Part shown: positions 19,917 to 29,210 of the stretch, piece by piece | Layout of the letters: each line of letters starts with the position of its first letter | Numbering within the stretch: the first letter of the stretch is position 1 | NCBI RefSeq assembly: GCF_007713465.1 | Contig: NZ_VMSG01000014.1 | Span: 62,001 to 126,000, forward strand | DNA: 64,000 nt | Source of the DNA: Pseudomonas sp. H3(2019) | GTDB lineage: Bacteria; Pseudomonadota; Gammaproteobacteria; Pseudomonadales; Pseudomonadaceae | Direction of reading: 5' to 3' | Translations under genes and position numbers: made by a program | Notes under the pieces: generated by a model | What the model was told of the DNA's origin: nothing | The model's input: the letters and a program-made list of their open reading frames with translations, nothing else | Database searches by the model: none

Positions 19917-20714
19917 TCACCGGCCGGGCGCGATCAACCGGCACAACTTGGCCGTTGCTTCGATCATCTGCCCGCTCGGCCGCTCCAGGCCTTTGTCCGT
20001 CACCAACAGTAATTGCCCTTGAGCCACAGCGGTCATCTGTGGCCAGGCTTTCCAGGCGTCGAGCTGTGCCTGGCTGCTGGCGAGGATCACCTGGGGATTA
20101 CGCGAAAGCACTGACTCCACACTGACCTGCGGCGCCGGCAAGGTCATGTCGGCGAACACGTTGCGCGCACCGCACACCTCAAGCGCATCGCTGATGATCT
20201 GCCCGCCGCCCACGGTGTAGAGCGGCTGATCCCAGACCTGATAAAACACCCGAAGCGGTTCTTTGCGTTGATAGCGCTGACGTAAATCGTCGAGCTGCTG
20301 CCGCAAATCAACCGCAAGCGTGCGCCCACGTTCGGGTCGGCCGAGCTGCTTGGCGATCGCTTCGATTTGGCGGGTCAGTTGCTTGAGGTTATGCGGTTCG
20401 GCGACGTAGGTCGGGATCCCCAACCGAATCAGTTGCTCACGCTGCGCCGGGCCGACACTGCCAGGCCAGAGCAACAGTAAATCCGGCTTGAGACTGAGCA
20501 GGCGCTCCATATCCAGCTGACCGTAACGGCCAATAGAAGGGACGGCGTTGAGTTCTGCAGGACGCTCGCCAGCATCGAGCACGCCCACCAGCAGGTCGGC
20601 CGAGCCCAGTTCAACGACGATTTCCGAGAGTGACGGCGCGAGGCTGACTACCCGCTCTACCGCGACCGACGAGCCACTGATGACCAGCAGCAGAACCGCC
20701 AGCCAACGGCGCAT
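19917..20714 (-). CDS. BtuF-like periplasmic cobalamin/metal-chelate binding protein
   Basis: A 265-residue class III periplasmic binding protein with a signal peptide ([18 protein letters not shown]). It has the family opening ERVVSLAPSLSEIVVELG and the conserved core RPAELNAVPSIGRYGQLDMERLLSLKPDLLL (positions about 20465-20560). The best match by eye is vitamin B12-binding BtuF, but heme- and siderophore-binding relatives look similar. No ABC permease or ATPase gene is adjacent. Its ATG overlaps the stop of the upstream membrane-protein gene by one base (TGATG). Confidence 0.75.
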   Translation of the reverse strand: MRRWLAVLLLVISGSSVAVERVVSLAPSLSEIVVELGSADLLVGVLDAGERPAELNAVPSIGRYGQLDMERLLSLKPDLLLLWPGSVGPAQREQLIRLGIPTYVAEPHNLKQLTRQIEAIAKQLGRPERGRTLAVDLRQQLDDLRQRYQRKEPLRVFYQVWDQPLYTVGGGQIISDALEVCGARNVFADMTLPAPQVSVESVLSRNPQVILASSQAQLDAWKAWPQMTAVAQGQLLLVTDKGLERPSGQMIEATAKLCRLIAPGR

Positions 20715-21133
20715 CAGCCGAGTTGACGCGGAATACGGTAAAGATAGAACAGCACTGCGGTCGACAGCGCCAGCAGGACCAAAGGCACCGCTTCGAGGCC
20801 GACGAACACCGCCAGAGCACCGATCCAGGCCGGCAAGGCCGCGACAAGGAATGCCTGACGGCGTTTAGCCGCCAGGGCAACCCAGGCAGCAGGTTCTTCC
20901 GGGGTATCGAGGGCTTTCTGGGTGGCGATCAAGGCGTGTTTGTAGCCGCCAAAAAACCGCAGGCTGACAAACATCGAGGCCACCCCGGCAATGAAAAACG
21001 GCATCCCCAGCACCGGCAAAAACGCCTCGCTCTGACCGAACACACTGTTGATCACCAGCAGCGGCAGCAAGGCCAGCGCCAGGTATTGCCACCAGTTGAC
21101 GGACAGTCGCCGCCGGACCTGACCGCGAGTCAC
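20714..21133 (-). CDS. Small inner-membrane protein, unknown function
   Basis: A 139-residue protein with about four hydrophobic segments: [51 protein letters not shown] and [17 protein letters not shown]. It lies between ribA and the BtuF-like gene and overlaps both (four bases and one base), so it is probably co-transcribed with them. I do not recognise a characterised family. Confidence 0.7.
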   Translation of the reverse strand: MTRGQVRRRLSVNWWQYLALALLPLLVINSVFGQSEAFLPVLGMPFFIAGVASMFVSLRFFGGYKHALIATQKALDTPEEPAAWVALAAKRRQAFLVAALPAWIGALAVFVGLEAVPLVLLALSTAVLFYLYRIPRQLG

Positions 21134-21747
21134 GCCCGGTCTGCCTCGCCCTGATGCTCGTTGCCCATCATATGGTCGAGCTTGCTGGCCTTGGTCGCCA
21201 GGTAGAGCTTGTTGTGCGGATTGTGCCCCGTGTGCAGCGGCACGCGCTCGGCAACCACGATGCCCATGTCGGTCAAGGCTTTGACCTTGCGCGGGTTGTT
21301 GGTCATCAGACGCAGGGATTTCACGCCCAGGTGCTCAAGCATCGGCAGGCACATGGCGTAGTCGCGCTGGTCGGCAGCAAAGCCCAGACGTTCGTTGGCT
21401 TCAACGGTGTCGGCACCGCCATCTTGCAATTCATACGCGCGGATCTTGTTCAGCAGGCCAATGCCACGGCCTTCCTGACGCAGGTAAAGCAACACGCCAC
21501 GACCTTCGCGGGCGATCGCCTGCAACGCCGCCTCGAGTTGCGAACCGCAGTCGCAACGCTGGCTGAACAAGGCATCGCCGGTCAGGCATTCGGAGTGCAA
21601 CCGGCCGAGTACCGGGGCACCGTCGGCAACATCACCCAGGCTCAGCACGACGTGCTCGCGACCAGTAGCCTCATCGAGAAAGCCATGCATGGTGAATTGC
21701 GCAAAAGGCGTGGGCAGCTTGGAAGCGGCGACAAAAACGACAGGCAC
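21130..21747 (-). CDS. ribA: GTP cyclohydrolase II
   Basis: A 205-residue cytoplasmic enzyme that opens GTP to 2,5-diamino-6-ribosylamino-pyrimidinone 5'-phosphate, the first step of riboflavin synthesis. The zinc ligands are present in [18 protein letters not shown] (Cys54, Cys65, Cys67), followed by the catalytic [10 protein letters not shown]. The start is GTG at 21747 with AGGAG seven bases upstream. This intact copy matters because the GTP cyclohydrolase-like half of ribBA (25207-26298) has lost these cysteines. Confidence 0.96.
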   Translation of the reverse strand: MPVVFVAASKLPTPFAQFTMHGFLDEATGREHVVLSLGDVADGAPVLGRLHSECLTGDALFSQRCDCGSQLEAALQAIAREGRGVLLYLRQEGRGIGLLNKIRAYELQDGGADTVEANERLGFAADQRDYAMCLPMLEHLGVKSLRLMTNNPRKVKALTDMGIVVAERVPLHTGHNPHNKLYLATKASKLDHMMGNEHQGEADRA

Positions 21748-21858
21748 CGGTGTGCTCCTGATCTGTATGTACTGGAGATTCGCAGAGGCGGCATTGTAAC
21801 AGCAGGTTCCTACAGACGCTTAGGCTGAATTATCGGCCATAACGATCAAAAAGTTTGA

Positions 21859-22614
21859 TCACTGCCCTGCCTGCTTGGTGCTTTCATCAAAAGGATAAGG
21901 TTGTTTCCAGTGTTCGAAGATCGGTTTCAACTGGCCGGTTTTGACCAGCAACGCCATGCGCTTGTCGTACAGCGCCATCAGGGCACGGGCCCGTGGTGTA
22001 TCGGCGAAACCAAGGTACAACGGCAGTTCGGTCAAGTGTGTGCGTCGGTACAGGGATGGATCCCCAGCCTCAGCGAGCACTTCATTGACTTCCGTCAGCG
22101 CGTCGATATAGAAGTCCGCCCGAGCCTGTTTGAGCATCGGCAAAATTCCGGTGCGGCGCTCGATCTGGTTATAGCGGCGGATGTTCGGCAGGTATCTTTC
22201 GTAGCGATAGCCACGGACCCAGGCCAGTCGGTACGCACCCAGAGTCTCCAGCGTCGGTGCCGGGTTGCTCGCAAGGCCCAGGGCATAGAGATGATCAGTA
22301 TCGAAATTCCAGTGGGGATACAGCACCTGATCGGCCTCGTTGGAATAGGAGCCAACCTGCGCATCCGCTTCGCGACGCTGCACCAGCCCCACCGAACGGG
22401 TGTAAGGCACGGTGCGAATATCCAGTTTCACCCCGGCCGGTTCGAACACGGCGCGCAAAATATCCCAGGCCAGCCCATGACCATCGGCGGCGGTGTAGTC
22501 ATCCCAGCCCTCGCTGGCCAAATGAATCACGGCCGGTGTCGTCGGCACATCCGCCGCACGGGCGAGCGAACAGAACACCGCAAAAACCAGAACCCACAGC
22601 CAGCGTCCGACCAT
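21859..22614 (-). CDS. Periplasmic solute-binding protein (SBP_bac_3-like)
   Basis: About 251 residues from ATG 22614 (an ATG at 22629 is an alternative), with a signal peptide WLWVLVFAVFCSLARA. The mature part resembles amino-acid-type extracellular solute-binding proteins (WDDYTAADGHGLAWDILRAVF near the start, then RADFYIDALTEVNEVL). In Pseudomonas, orphan proteins of this kind are common, and no transporter partner is adjacent. It lies between pgpA and ribA on the same strand. The ligand is unknown. Confidence 0.75.
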   Translation of the reverse strand: MVGRWLWVLVFAVFCSLARAADVPTTPAVIHLASEGWDDYTAADGHGLAWDILRAVFEPAGVKLDIRTVPYTRSVGLVQRREADAQVGSYSNEADQVLYPHWNFDTDHLYALGLASNPAPTLETLGAYRLAWVRGYRYERYLPNIRRYNQIERRTGILPMLKQARADFYIDALTEVNEVLAEAGDPSLYRRTHLTELPLYLGFADTPRARALMALYDKRMALLVKTGQLKPIFEHWKQPYPFDESTKQAGQ

Positions 22615-22653
22615 CCCCCAGCCCCTCAATCTATTCGTCCCTCAATCAGCCTA

Positions 22654-23157
22654 TCAGGCGAAATAGCGGACCAGCCCCTGCAGCGCCAACCAGGCAAATA
22701 CGCCTGCCAGCACGTCGTCGAGCATGATCCCGACGCCGCCATGCACATGTCGGTCGATCCAGCGAATCGGCCATGGCTTGAGAATGTCGAAGAAGCGGAA
22801 CAGCAGGAACCCCGCCAATAGCCAGTACCAACCTGCCGGCACCAGCCACAGGGTGATCCACATCCCGACCATTTCGTCCCAGACGATGCCTTCGTGGTCG
22901 TGCACCCGCAAATCGTCGGCAACCTTGCCGCACAGCCAGAAGCCGAACAGCATCGTGATGCCAAGCATCAGCCAGTAACCCCAGTCGGGCAACATCTGCC
23001 ATAACGGGATAAAGGGTAGCGCAACCAGCGAGCCCCAGGTGCCTGGCGCCTTGGGCAAGGTGCCTGAACCGAAGCCGAACGCCAGGAAATGCCAGGGATT
23101 ACGCCAGACCGATGGCGGCACGTGTTCTGCCGGGCCCTGTTTGGGATGATCTGTCAC
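22654..23157 (-). CDS. pgpA: Phosphatidylglycerophosphatase A
   Basis: A 167-residue inner-membrane protein that dephosphorylates phosphatidylglycerol phosphate in phospholipid synthesis. The family motif GSGTLPKAPGTWGSL lies near the N-terminus. WDEMVGMWIT and FFDILKPWPI contain the conserved acidic residues, and several hydrophobic helices are present. The start overlaps the thiL stop by four bases, part of the conserved nusB-thiL-pgpA string. Confidence 0.93.
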   Translation of the reverse strand: MTDHPKQGPAEHVPPSVWRNPWHFLAFGFGSGTLPKAPGTWGSLVALPFIPLWQMLPDWGYWLMLGITMLFGFWLCGKVADDLRVHDHEGIVWDEMVGMWITLWLVPAGWYWLLAGFLLFRFFDILKPWPIRWIDRHVHGGVGIMLDDVLAGVFAWLALQGLVRYFA

Positions 23158-24119
23158 GGTGTCTCCCGAAAATGTTGATAACCCCGGGCGTGCGGGGTGA
23201 TGTCCTGCCCGTTCGCGTCCAGCAGCGTCACCCCCTGCCCGGTCACGACCTGCCCGACAACGTGAATCGGCCAGCCGTCAGCGAGCAGTCCCGGTAATTG
23301 CGTGGGCGGCAAAGTGAACGCCAGCACGTAGTCATCACCGCCACTCAAGGCCGCCACGCGGGCGGCATTCTCACCGAGAAAGCTCACCAGTGCCGCGGAC
23401 AGCGGGAGCTTTTCGCTTTCGATCAGCAAGCCGACAGCCGAGGCCTTGGCGATATGCCCGCAATCGGCGAGCAAACCGTCAGAGATATCCAGTGCAGAGG
23501 TGGCCTTGCCGCGCAATGCCATACCCAATTCAAGCTGCGGCTGCGGCGACCAATAATGCGCCAACAACGGCCCGGCAACATCGGCAGGCGCGACGCGCTC
23601 ACCCAACACCAACGACAATGCACCGGCGGCGTTGCCCAGTTCGCCGCCCACGCACACCAGATCACCGGGTTGCGCACCGCTGCGGGTCAGCGCCTTGCCT
23701 GCCGGGACCCGACCGAACACGGTCATGGTCAGGCTCAGCGGTCCGCGTGTGGTGTCGCCGCCCACCAGCCGTACACCGCAGTGTTGCGCCATGGCGTTCA
23801 AGCCACGGGCAAAGGCGTCCAGCCAATCGACGGTTACCGTCGGCAAGGTCAGGGCAAGGGTAAAGGCCATAGGGGTGGCGCCCATGGCAGCCAGATCGCT
23901 GACCGCCACAGCCAGCGAACGCTGACCGAGCAGAAACGGGTCGCAAGGGTCTGCGAAATGCACACCGGCCACGAGCGTGTCGGTGGAAATTGCCAGCTGC
24001 TCCCCTGCGGGAACAGCGAGCAAGGCGCAGTCGTCGCCGATTCCCAGGTCAACGCCTTCGCCGCCCTGCGCACAAGGCGCGGCGGCAAAGTAATTGCGGA
24101 TCAGCTCAAACTCGCCCAT
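23154..24119 (-). CDS. thiL: Thiamine-monophosphate kinase
   Basis: A 321-residue ATP-dependent kinase that makes thiamine diphosphate from thiamine monophosphate. The start GEFELIRNYF and the metal/nucleotide motif GIGDDCALL are typical, as are VAVSDLAAMGATP, VGGDTTRGP and ALDISDGLLAD. Length and order are standard. It ends four bases inside pgpA and follows nusB by 23 bases. Confidence 0.95.
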   Translation of the reverse strand: MGEFELIRNYFAAAPCAQGGEGVDLGIGDDCALLAVPAGEQLAISTDTLVAGVHFADPCDPFLLGQRSLAVAVSDLAAMGATPMAFTLALTLPTVTVDWLDAFARGLNAMAQHCGVRLVGGDTTRGPLSLTMTVFGRVPAGKALTRSGAQPGDLVCVGGELGNAAGALSLVLGERVAPADVAGPLLAHYWSPQPQLELGMALRGKATSALDISDGLLADCGHIAKASAVGLLIESEKLPLSAALVSFLGENAARVAALSGGDDYVLAFTLPPTQLPGLLADGWPIHVVGQVVTGQGVTLLDANGQDITPHARGYQHFRETP

Positions 24120-24142
24120 GGCAATGGCAGTTCAAGCGCCGA

Positions 24143-24643
24143 TCAGCGCTTGAACGCCTTCACTTCAGCTTCACGCAGGCGCGGGGCCAGCTTGTCGAGT
24201 ACACCGTTGACGAACTTGTGGCCATCGGTGGAACCGAAGACTTTAGCCAGCTCGATGCCTTCGTTGATCACCACACGGTAAGGCACGTCGACACGCTTGA
24301 GCAGTTCCCAGGTGGACAGGCGCAGAACCGCCAGTTCAACCGGGTCCAGCTCTTCGATTTCGATGTCCAGGCATGGCTTGAGCGCGGTGTCGATCTCGGT
24401 GCGGTGCGCCGGAACCCCGTGCAGGATGTCGTGGAAGTACGCGGCATCGACATCGCTGAAATCGTTATCGACCCGGAACTGCGCTTCGATCTCGTTCAAC
24501 GATTGCTTGGCCATGTGCCATTGATACAGCGCCTGGGTCGCGAGCTGACGGGCTTCGCGACGCTTGACGCTTTTCGATGGTTTGCCAGCATCCGCAGGCT
24601 TTGGATCGCGCGGGTTGAAACGATCGCTTTCGTCGCTAATCAC
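24143..24643 (-). CDS. nusB: Transcription antitermination factor NusB
   Basis: A 166-residue RNA-binding protein of the boxA antitermination complex. It has a basic N-terminal tail ([21 protein letters not shown]) and the helical core ending [14 protein letters not shown]. It overlaps the ribH stop by four bases (ATGA), the usual ribH-nusB arrangement. Confidence 0.95.
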   Translation of the reverse strand: MISDESDRFNPRDPKPADAGKPSKSVKRREARQLATQALYQWHMAKQSLNEIEAQFRVDNDFSDVDAAYFHDILHGVPAHRTEIDTALKPCLDIEIEELDPVELAVLRLSTWELLKRVDVPYRVVINEGIELAKVFGSTDGHKFVNGVLDKLAPRLREAEVKAFKR

Positions 24644-25116
24644 TTGGCCTCCAACTGCGCCAGCAGGCTGACCATTTCCAGAGCGGACAAGGCAGCTTCA
24701 GCACCTTTGTTGCCGGCCTTGGTGCCGGAACGTTCGATGGCTTGCTCGATCGAGTCGACGGTCAGTACGCCGAAAGCGACCGGTACGCCGAATTCCATGG
24801 ACACCTGGGCCAGGCCCTTGGTGCACTCGCCAGCCACGTATTCGAAGTGCGGAGTACCGCCACGGATGACCGCGCCCAGCGCGATGATTGCCGCGAACTC
24901 GCCCTTCTGAGCGACTTTCTGCGCAACCAGCGGGATTTCGAAGGCGCCAGGGGCACGGATGATGGTGATGTCGCTTTCGCTCACGCCATGGCGAACCAGG
25001 GCATCGACAGCACCGCTTACCAGGCTTTCAACGACGAAGCTGTTGAAGCGGCCAACAACCAAAGCGTAGCGGCCTTTGGGGGCGATGAAGGTACCTTCGA
25101 TGGTCTTCAGGGTCAT
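24640..25116 (-). CDS. ribH: 6,7-dimethyl-8-ribityllumazine synthase
   Basis: A 158-residue enzyme that condenses the ribitylamino-pyrimidine with dihydroxybutanone phosphate. Landmarks are [13 protein letters not shown], the substrate segment [14 protein letters not shown] and [15 protein letters not shown] with the catalytic His. It lies downstream of ribBA in the same direction and overlaps nusB. Confidence 0.96.
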   Translation of the reverse strand: MTLKTIEGTFIAPKGRYALVVGRFNSFVVESLVSGAVDALVRHGVSESDITIIRAPGAFEIPLVAQKVAQKGEFAAIIALGAVIRGGTPHFEYVAGECTKGLAQVSMEFGVPVAFGVLTVDSIEQAIERSGTKAGNKGAEAALSALEMVSLLAQLEAK

Positions 25117-25138
25117 TCGACAAATCTCTTAAAGAGCC

Positions 25139-25161
25139 GGGACGCGTTCAGTACGCATCCC
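25139..25161 (-). promoter_or_regulatory. Hairpin in the ribBA-ribH spacer
   Basis: In the leftward transcript GGGATGCGT and ACGCGTCCC pair (one G-U) around a five-base loop, about 25-45 bases before the ribH start. It has no T-run, so it is not an intrinsic terminator. It could stabilise or modulate the ribH leader. It does not resemble an FMN riboswitch. Confidence 0.3.
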
Positions 25162-25206
25162 TCAGTGATATTTGAACCGCGAATTCAAGACAAAAACAGC
25201 CGGTCT

Positions 25207-26298
25207 TTATTCGGAGGGCACGTATTCTACAACTTCCAGATCGAAACCGGATATCGCATTAAATTTCATTGGTGCACTCATCAGGCGCATTTTGCGTACG
25301 CCCAGGTCACGCAGGATCTGCGAGCCGGCACCGACGATGCTGTAGGTAGTCGGTTTTTTCGGCTGAGCGTGATCGGCGGTTTCGCGGATATGCGCCAGCA
25401 ACACGTCGCCATCGAGCGGGTGACCGAGCAACAGCACCACACCGCTGCCGGCCTCGGCAACCGCAGCCATGGCGGCGCGCAGGCTCCAGCGGCCTGGCTG
25501 CTTGACCATCAACAGGTCACGCAGCGGGTCCATGTTGTGCACCCGAACCAGGGTCGGTTCTTCGGCGCAAATGGTGCCCAGGGTCAGTGCCATGTGCACG
25601 TCGCCTTCCACTGAATCACGATAGGTCACCAGATTGAACTGGCCCAGTTCGCTGTCCAGCGGCTGCTCGGCAATCCGCTGAACGGTACGCTCGTGGATCA
25701 TCCGGTAGTGAATCAGGTCGGCGATGGTGCCGATCTTGATGTTGTGCTCAGCGGCGAAGGTTTCCAGCTCGGCGCGACGGGACATGGTGCCGTCGTCGTT
25801 CATCACTTCGCAGATCACCCCGCTCGGCTCGAAACCGGCCATGCGCGCCAGGTCGCAAGCGGCTTCGGTGTGGCCGGCGCGGGCCAGGGTGCCGCCGGCC
25901 TGGGCCATCAGCGGGAAAATGTGGCCGGGGCTGACGATGTCTTCGGCCTTGGCGTCTTTGGCAGCGGCCGCTTGCACGGTGCGCGCACGGTCAGCCGCAG
26001 AGATACCGGTGGTGACACCGACAGCAGCTTCGATCGACACGGTGAACTTGGTGCCGAAACCGGAGCCGTTGCGCGGCGCCATCAGTGGCAGCTTGAGCAG
26101 CTCGCAGCGCTCGCGGCTCATCGGCATGCAGATCAGGCCACGGGCGTGCTTGGCCATGAAGTTGATGTGTTCAGGCTGGCAGCACTCGGCGGCCATGATC
26201 AGGTCGCCTTCGTTCTCGCGGTCTTCGTCATCCATGAGGATGACCATCTTGCCTTGGCGGATGTCTTCAACCAGTTCTTCGATGCTATTGAGCGCCAC
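25207..26298 (-). CDS. ribBA: 3,4-dihydroxy-2-butanone 4-phosphate synthase fused to a degenerate GTP cyclohydrolase II domain
   Basis: The start is GTG at 26298 with a purine-rich AAGGGGG upstream (363 residues); the longer frame runs into ribE and is rejected. The N-terminal RibB half has the acidic motif DDEDRENEGDL (about 23-33) and HTEAACDLARMAG. The C-terminal half keeps the outline of GTP cyclohydrolase II, but the zinc site is gone: where RibA reads [12 protein letters not shown], this protein reads HNMDPLRDLLMVKQPG. It should therefore supply only the RibB activity, with GTP cyclohydrolase from ribA at 21130-21747. Such RibB-plus-remnant proteins are known in pseudomonads and may have a regulatory role. 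Confidence 0.93.
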   Translation of the reverse strand: MALNSIEELVEDIRQGKMVILMDDEDRENEGDLIMAAECCQPEHINFMAKHARGLICMPMSRERCELLKLPLMAPRNGSGFGTKFTVSIEAAVGVTTGISAADRARTVQAAAAKDAKAEDIVSPGHIFPLMAQAGGTLARAGHTEAACDLARMAGFEPSGVICEVMNDDGTMSRRAELETFAAEHNIKIGTIADLIHYRMIHERTVQRIAEQPLDSELGQFNLVTYRDSVEGDVHMALTLGTICAEEPTLVRVHNMDPLRDLLMVKQPGRWSLRAAMAAVAEAGSGVVLLLGHPLDGDVLLAHIRETADHAQPKKPTTYSIVGAGSQILRDLGVRKMRLMSAPMKFNAISGFDLEVVEYVPSE

Positions 26299-26314
26299 GC
26301 GGCACCCCCTTGAG

Positions 26315-26977
26315 TCAGGATTTGAGGTAGCCGTTGGCGGCCAGAAAGCTTTCGGTAATGTTGCCCGTCGAGGATTCTGCAGCCTTGTCACCCAGCAACA
26401 GACGCTCCAGGTAACGGGCCAGCAGATCGACCTCAAGGTTGACCCGGCGACCTGGCTGGTAAGACGCCATGATGGTTTCGCTCAGGGTGTGCGGAATGAT
26501 CGTCAGCAAGAACTCGGCGCCGTCGACCGCGTTCACCGTCAGGCTGGTGCCGTCGACCGTGATCGAGCCTTTATGGGCGATGTATTTGGCCAGGTCTTTC
26601 GGCGCACGAATGCGGAACTCCACGGCACGGGCATTCTCGGTACGCGCAACCACTTCGCCGACACCGTCGACGTGACCGCTGACCAGATGTCCGCCAAGAC
26701 GGGTGGTCGGGGTCAGGGCTTTTTCCAGGTTGACCGGGCTGCCGCTTTTCAGGTCATTCATGGCCGTGCAGTCGAGGGTTTCGCGACTGACGTCCGCTGC
26801 AAAGCCATTGCCCGGCAGTTCAACGGCAGTCAGGCAGACGCCGTTGACCGCGATGCTGTCGCCGAGCTTGACGTCGCTCAGGTCGAGCTTGCCGGTTTCT
26901 ACGTGAACCCGCACATCACCACCTTTTGGGGTCAATGCACGGATGCTGCCGATGGATTCGATGATGCCGGTAAACAT
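26315..26977 (-). CDS. ribE: Riboflavin synthase, alpha chain
   Basis: A 220-residue enzyme that dismutates two lumazines to riboflavin. Two lumazine-binding repeats are visible: MFTGIIESIGSI with SIAVNGVCLTAVE, then GHLVSGHVDGVGEV with SITVDGTSLTVNAVD. It lies 16 bases upstream of ribBA and downstream of ribD on the same strand. Some nomenclatures call this gene ribC. Confidence 0.96.
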   Translation of the reverse strand: MFTGIIESIGSIRALTPKGGDVRVHVETGKLDLSDVKLGDSIAVNGVCLTAVELPGNGFAADVSRETLDCTAMNDLKSGSPVNLEKALTPTTRLGGHLVSGHVDGVGEVVARTENARAVEFRIRAPKDLAKYIAHKGSITVDGTSLTVNAVDGAEFLLTIIPHTLSETIMASYQPGRRVNLEVDLLARYLERLLLGDKAAESSTGNITESFLAANGYLKS

Positions 26978-27025
26978 GGAGTCCTCCTCGAGAACAAAAC
27001 CTTCGCTTGTGGCGCAGGCCGGGAA

Positions 27026-28159
27026 TTATACGCTCGCTTGCGGCACGGGGACCGCGATGACTCGCCAGTCATCGCCGACAGCGCGAATTTCAGTAATTTT
27101 CAGTTGTGGCGCATCACTCATTTGCGCGAGTGGCCAGTCCAGCAATGGTCGCGCTGTGGAACCGAGGAATTTGCCCGCGATGAAGATCTGGAATTCGTCC
27201 ACCAACCCTTGCTGGGCAAACGCTCCGGCCAGACGCGGGCCAGCTTCCACCAGCACTTCGTTGACGCCACGGGCGGCGAGTTCGAGCAGCAGTTTGCGCA
27301 GGTCGACCTGGCCATCGTCGCCGGGCACGATCAGGCATTCAGGGCCGTTGGCGTATTGCTCTTCGACCGCGACACAGGTAGCGACCAGCGCCGGGCCAGC
27401 CTTGAAAAACGGCGCATCGAGCGGCACGCGCAGACGGCCGTCGATCAGCACACGAAGCGGCGGGCGGCTCATCACGAGCGCAGTGTGCTCGGCATCCAGA
27501 CCCAACTCATCGGCACGCACGGTCAAGCGCGCGTCATCGGCCAGCACCGTGTCGGCACCAGTCAACACGACGCTGGCCTGAGCCCGCAGACGCTGCACGG
27601 CCGAGCGGGCGGCGGGACCGGTGATCCATTGGCTTTCGCCGCTGGCCATGGCGGTGCGACCGTCGAGGCTCATCGCCAACTTGACCCGCACGAACGGCAA
27701 GCCGTGTTCCATGCGCTTGAGAAAACCTTCATTGAGCTTGCGCGCCTCGCCTTCGAGCACGCCGCTGCGGGTCTCGATGCCCGCCTGCTCCAGACGCTGC
27801 AAACCGCGACCGGCAACCTCCGGGTTCGGATCCTGCATCGCCGCAACCACTCGTGCCAGACCGGCGTTCACCAGCGCATCGGCGCACGGCGGTGTGCGGC
27901 CATGATGGCTGCAAGGTTCCAGCGTGACGTAGGCGGTGGCGCCCCGGGCGTTTTCGCCGGCGTCGCGCAGGGCGTGGACTTCGGCATGTGGTTCGCCGGC
28001 GCGCACATGCCAGCCTTCGCCGACAATCTGCCCGTCACGCACAATCACGCAGCCCACTCGAGGGTTGGGATGGGTGGTGTAGTGACCTTTGCGCGCCAGT
28101 TCCAGCGCGCGCGCCATGTAATGGGCGTCGAGAATCGCTTGTTCTGAAGAAATCGTCAT
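27026..28159 (-). CDS. ribD: Bifunctional riboflavin deaminase/reductase
   Basis: A 377-residue bifunctional enzyme for the second and third steps of riboflavin synthesis. The N-terminal cytidine-deaminase-like half has the zinc motif H58-A-E60 and [11 protein letters not shown] (Cys83, Cys92). The C-terminal reductase half begins around residue 150 ([20 protein letters not shown]). Its ATG overlaps the nrdR stop as ATGA. No FMN riboswitch precedes any rib gene in this window. Confidence 0.96.
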   Translation of the reverse strand: MTISSEQAILDAHYMARALELARKGHYTTHPNPRVGCVIVRDGQIVGEGWHVRAGEPHAEVHALRDAGENARGATAYVTLEPCSHHGRTPPCADALVNAGLARVVAAMQDPNPEVAGRGLQRLEQAGIETRSGVLEGEARKLNEGFLKRMEHGLPFVRVKLAMSLDGRTAMASGESQWITGPAARSAVQRLRAQASVVLTGADTVLADDARLTVRADELGLDAEHTALVMSRPPLRVLIDGRLRVPLDAPFFKAGPALVATCVAVEEQYANGPECLIVPGDDGQVDLRKLLLELAARGVNEVLVEAGPRLAGAFAQQGLVDEFQIFIAGKFLGSTARPLLDWPLAQMSDAPQLKITEIRAVGDDWRVIAVPVPQASV

Positions 28160-28620
28160 GGTTTGACCGGCTCACGGGCCAGGCGATCGATCTCTTCGCG
28201 GAACTCGTTGAGGTCCTGGAAGCGGCGATACACCGAAGCGAAACGAATGTAGGCGACTTCATCGAGCTTTTGCAGCTCGGCCATCACCAGTTCACCGACC
28301 ACGAGGGATTTGACCTCGCGCTCGCCGGTCGCCCGCAGTTTGTGTTTGATATGGGCCAGCGCCGCTTCCAGGCGCTCGACGCTTACCGGGCGTTTCTCCA
28401 GCGCACGCTGCATGCCGGCGCGAAGTTTTTCTTCGTCGAACGGCTGACGGCTGCCGTCGGTTTTGATCAGGCGCGGCAACACCAGTTCGGCAGTTTCGAA
28501 CGTCGTGAAACGTTCGCCGCAGGCCAGACATTCGCGCCGGCGGCGCACCTGTTCGCCCTCGGCGACCAGACGCGAGTCGATGACCTTGGTGTCGTTGGCA
28601 CCGCAGAAGGGACAGTGCAT
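28156..28620 (-). CDS. nrdR: Ribonucleotide reductase repressor NrdR
   Basis: The start is ATG 28620 ([10 protein letters not shown]), giving 154 residues; the longer frame adds a non-homologous leader. Zinc-ribbon cysteines 3, 6, 31 and 34 are followed by an ATP-cone domain ([19 protein letters not shown] and onward). NrdR represses ribonucleotide reductase genes by binding NrdR boxes when dATP is high. It heads the leftward rib cluster, so the promoter for nrdR-ribD-ribE may lie in 28621-28748. Confidence 0.95.
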   Translation of the reverse strand: MHCPFCGANDTKVIDSRLVAEGEQVRRRRECLACGERFTTFETAELVLPRLIKTDGSRQPFDEEKLRAGMQRALEKRPVSVERLEAALAHIKHKLRATGEREVKSLVVGELVMAELQKLDEVAYIRFASVYRRFQDLNEFREEIDRLAREPVKP

Positions 28621-28748
28621 GGTGGCAGGCAACAAAAAAAGGGAGGGCCATGGTAGCGCATCCCACTGGCAAGACAAGCCATAGGGTTTGCGGTATACAG
28701 ACGGGCTACACTGTCTGATCGATGGATTTCATTTTGCTGGAGCCGCAA

Positions 28749-29210
28749 ATGCCGCTAAGACCGCTTGTTTTACTCAGTCTCATCGGCCTGTTGGTCGCGT
28801 GTAGCAGCGCACCCAAACCGGCGGCACCGACTCCGGGCCCTGCACCGCAGATGGCCCAGAAAAAAGCCCAGGCCTCAGCCGACCTCGGGCCGCTGCCCGC
28901 GTATCAACGGGAATTGAGCGGCACCTTGCAGGGCGTGCCGGCCGGCGCCGAGGTTGAACTGGCGCTGCTGGTGATCGACGAACGCTCCCGGCCTCAGCAA
29001 TTGCTCGCCAGCGCCAACCTGATCGGCAACAACAAGGCTCTGCCATTCCATCTGCGATTCAATCCCGACTCGTTCCCGGTCGGTGCACGCGTCGAACTGC
29101 GGGGTCGCGCCAGCCAGTCCGGGCAGTTGATCCTGCACCTGCCGGCGCAACGCATCTTTGAGCCGAAGACCCAGGCCCTGGGCCAGTTGCAGTTCCTCAA
29201 AGCGCCATGA
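28749..29210 (+). CDS. YbaY-family lipoprotein
   Basis: The start is ATG 28749 (the frame opens earlier at 28722). It is a 153-residue lipoprotein with signal and lipobox LLVACSS (Cys18), then a Pro/Ala-rich linker and a YbaY-type beta domain (RELSGTLQGVPAGAEVELAL and following). It is probably anchored to the outer membrane. The function is unknown. Its stop overlaps the next gene as ATGA. Confidence 0.75.
   Translation: MPLRPLVLLSLIGLLVACSSAPKPAAPTPGPAPQMAQKKAQASADLGPLPAYQRELSGTLQGVPAGAEVELALLVIDERSRPQQLLASANLIGNNKALPFHLRFNPDSFPVGARVELRGRASQSGQLILHLPAQRIFEPKTQALGQLQFLKAP

Noticed and set aside
18028..19944. 638-codon minus-strand frame opposite dxs
   Set aside because: Composition is typical of an antisense shadow; dxs is complete and conserved on the other strand.
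25117..28748. FMN riboswitch for the rib genes
   Set aside because: None of the gaps has the conserved FMN-element core; only an unrelated hairpin was seen before ribH.
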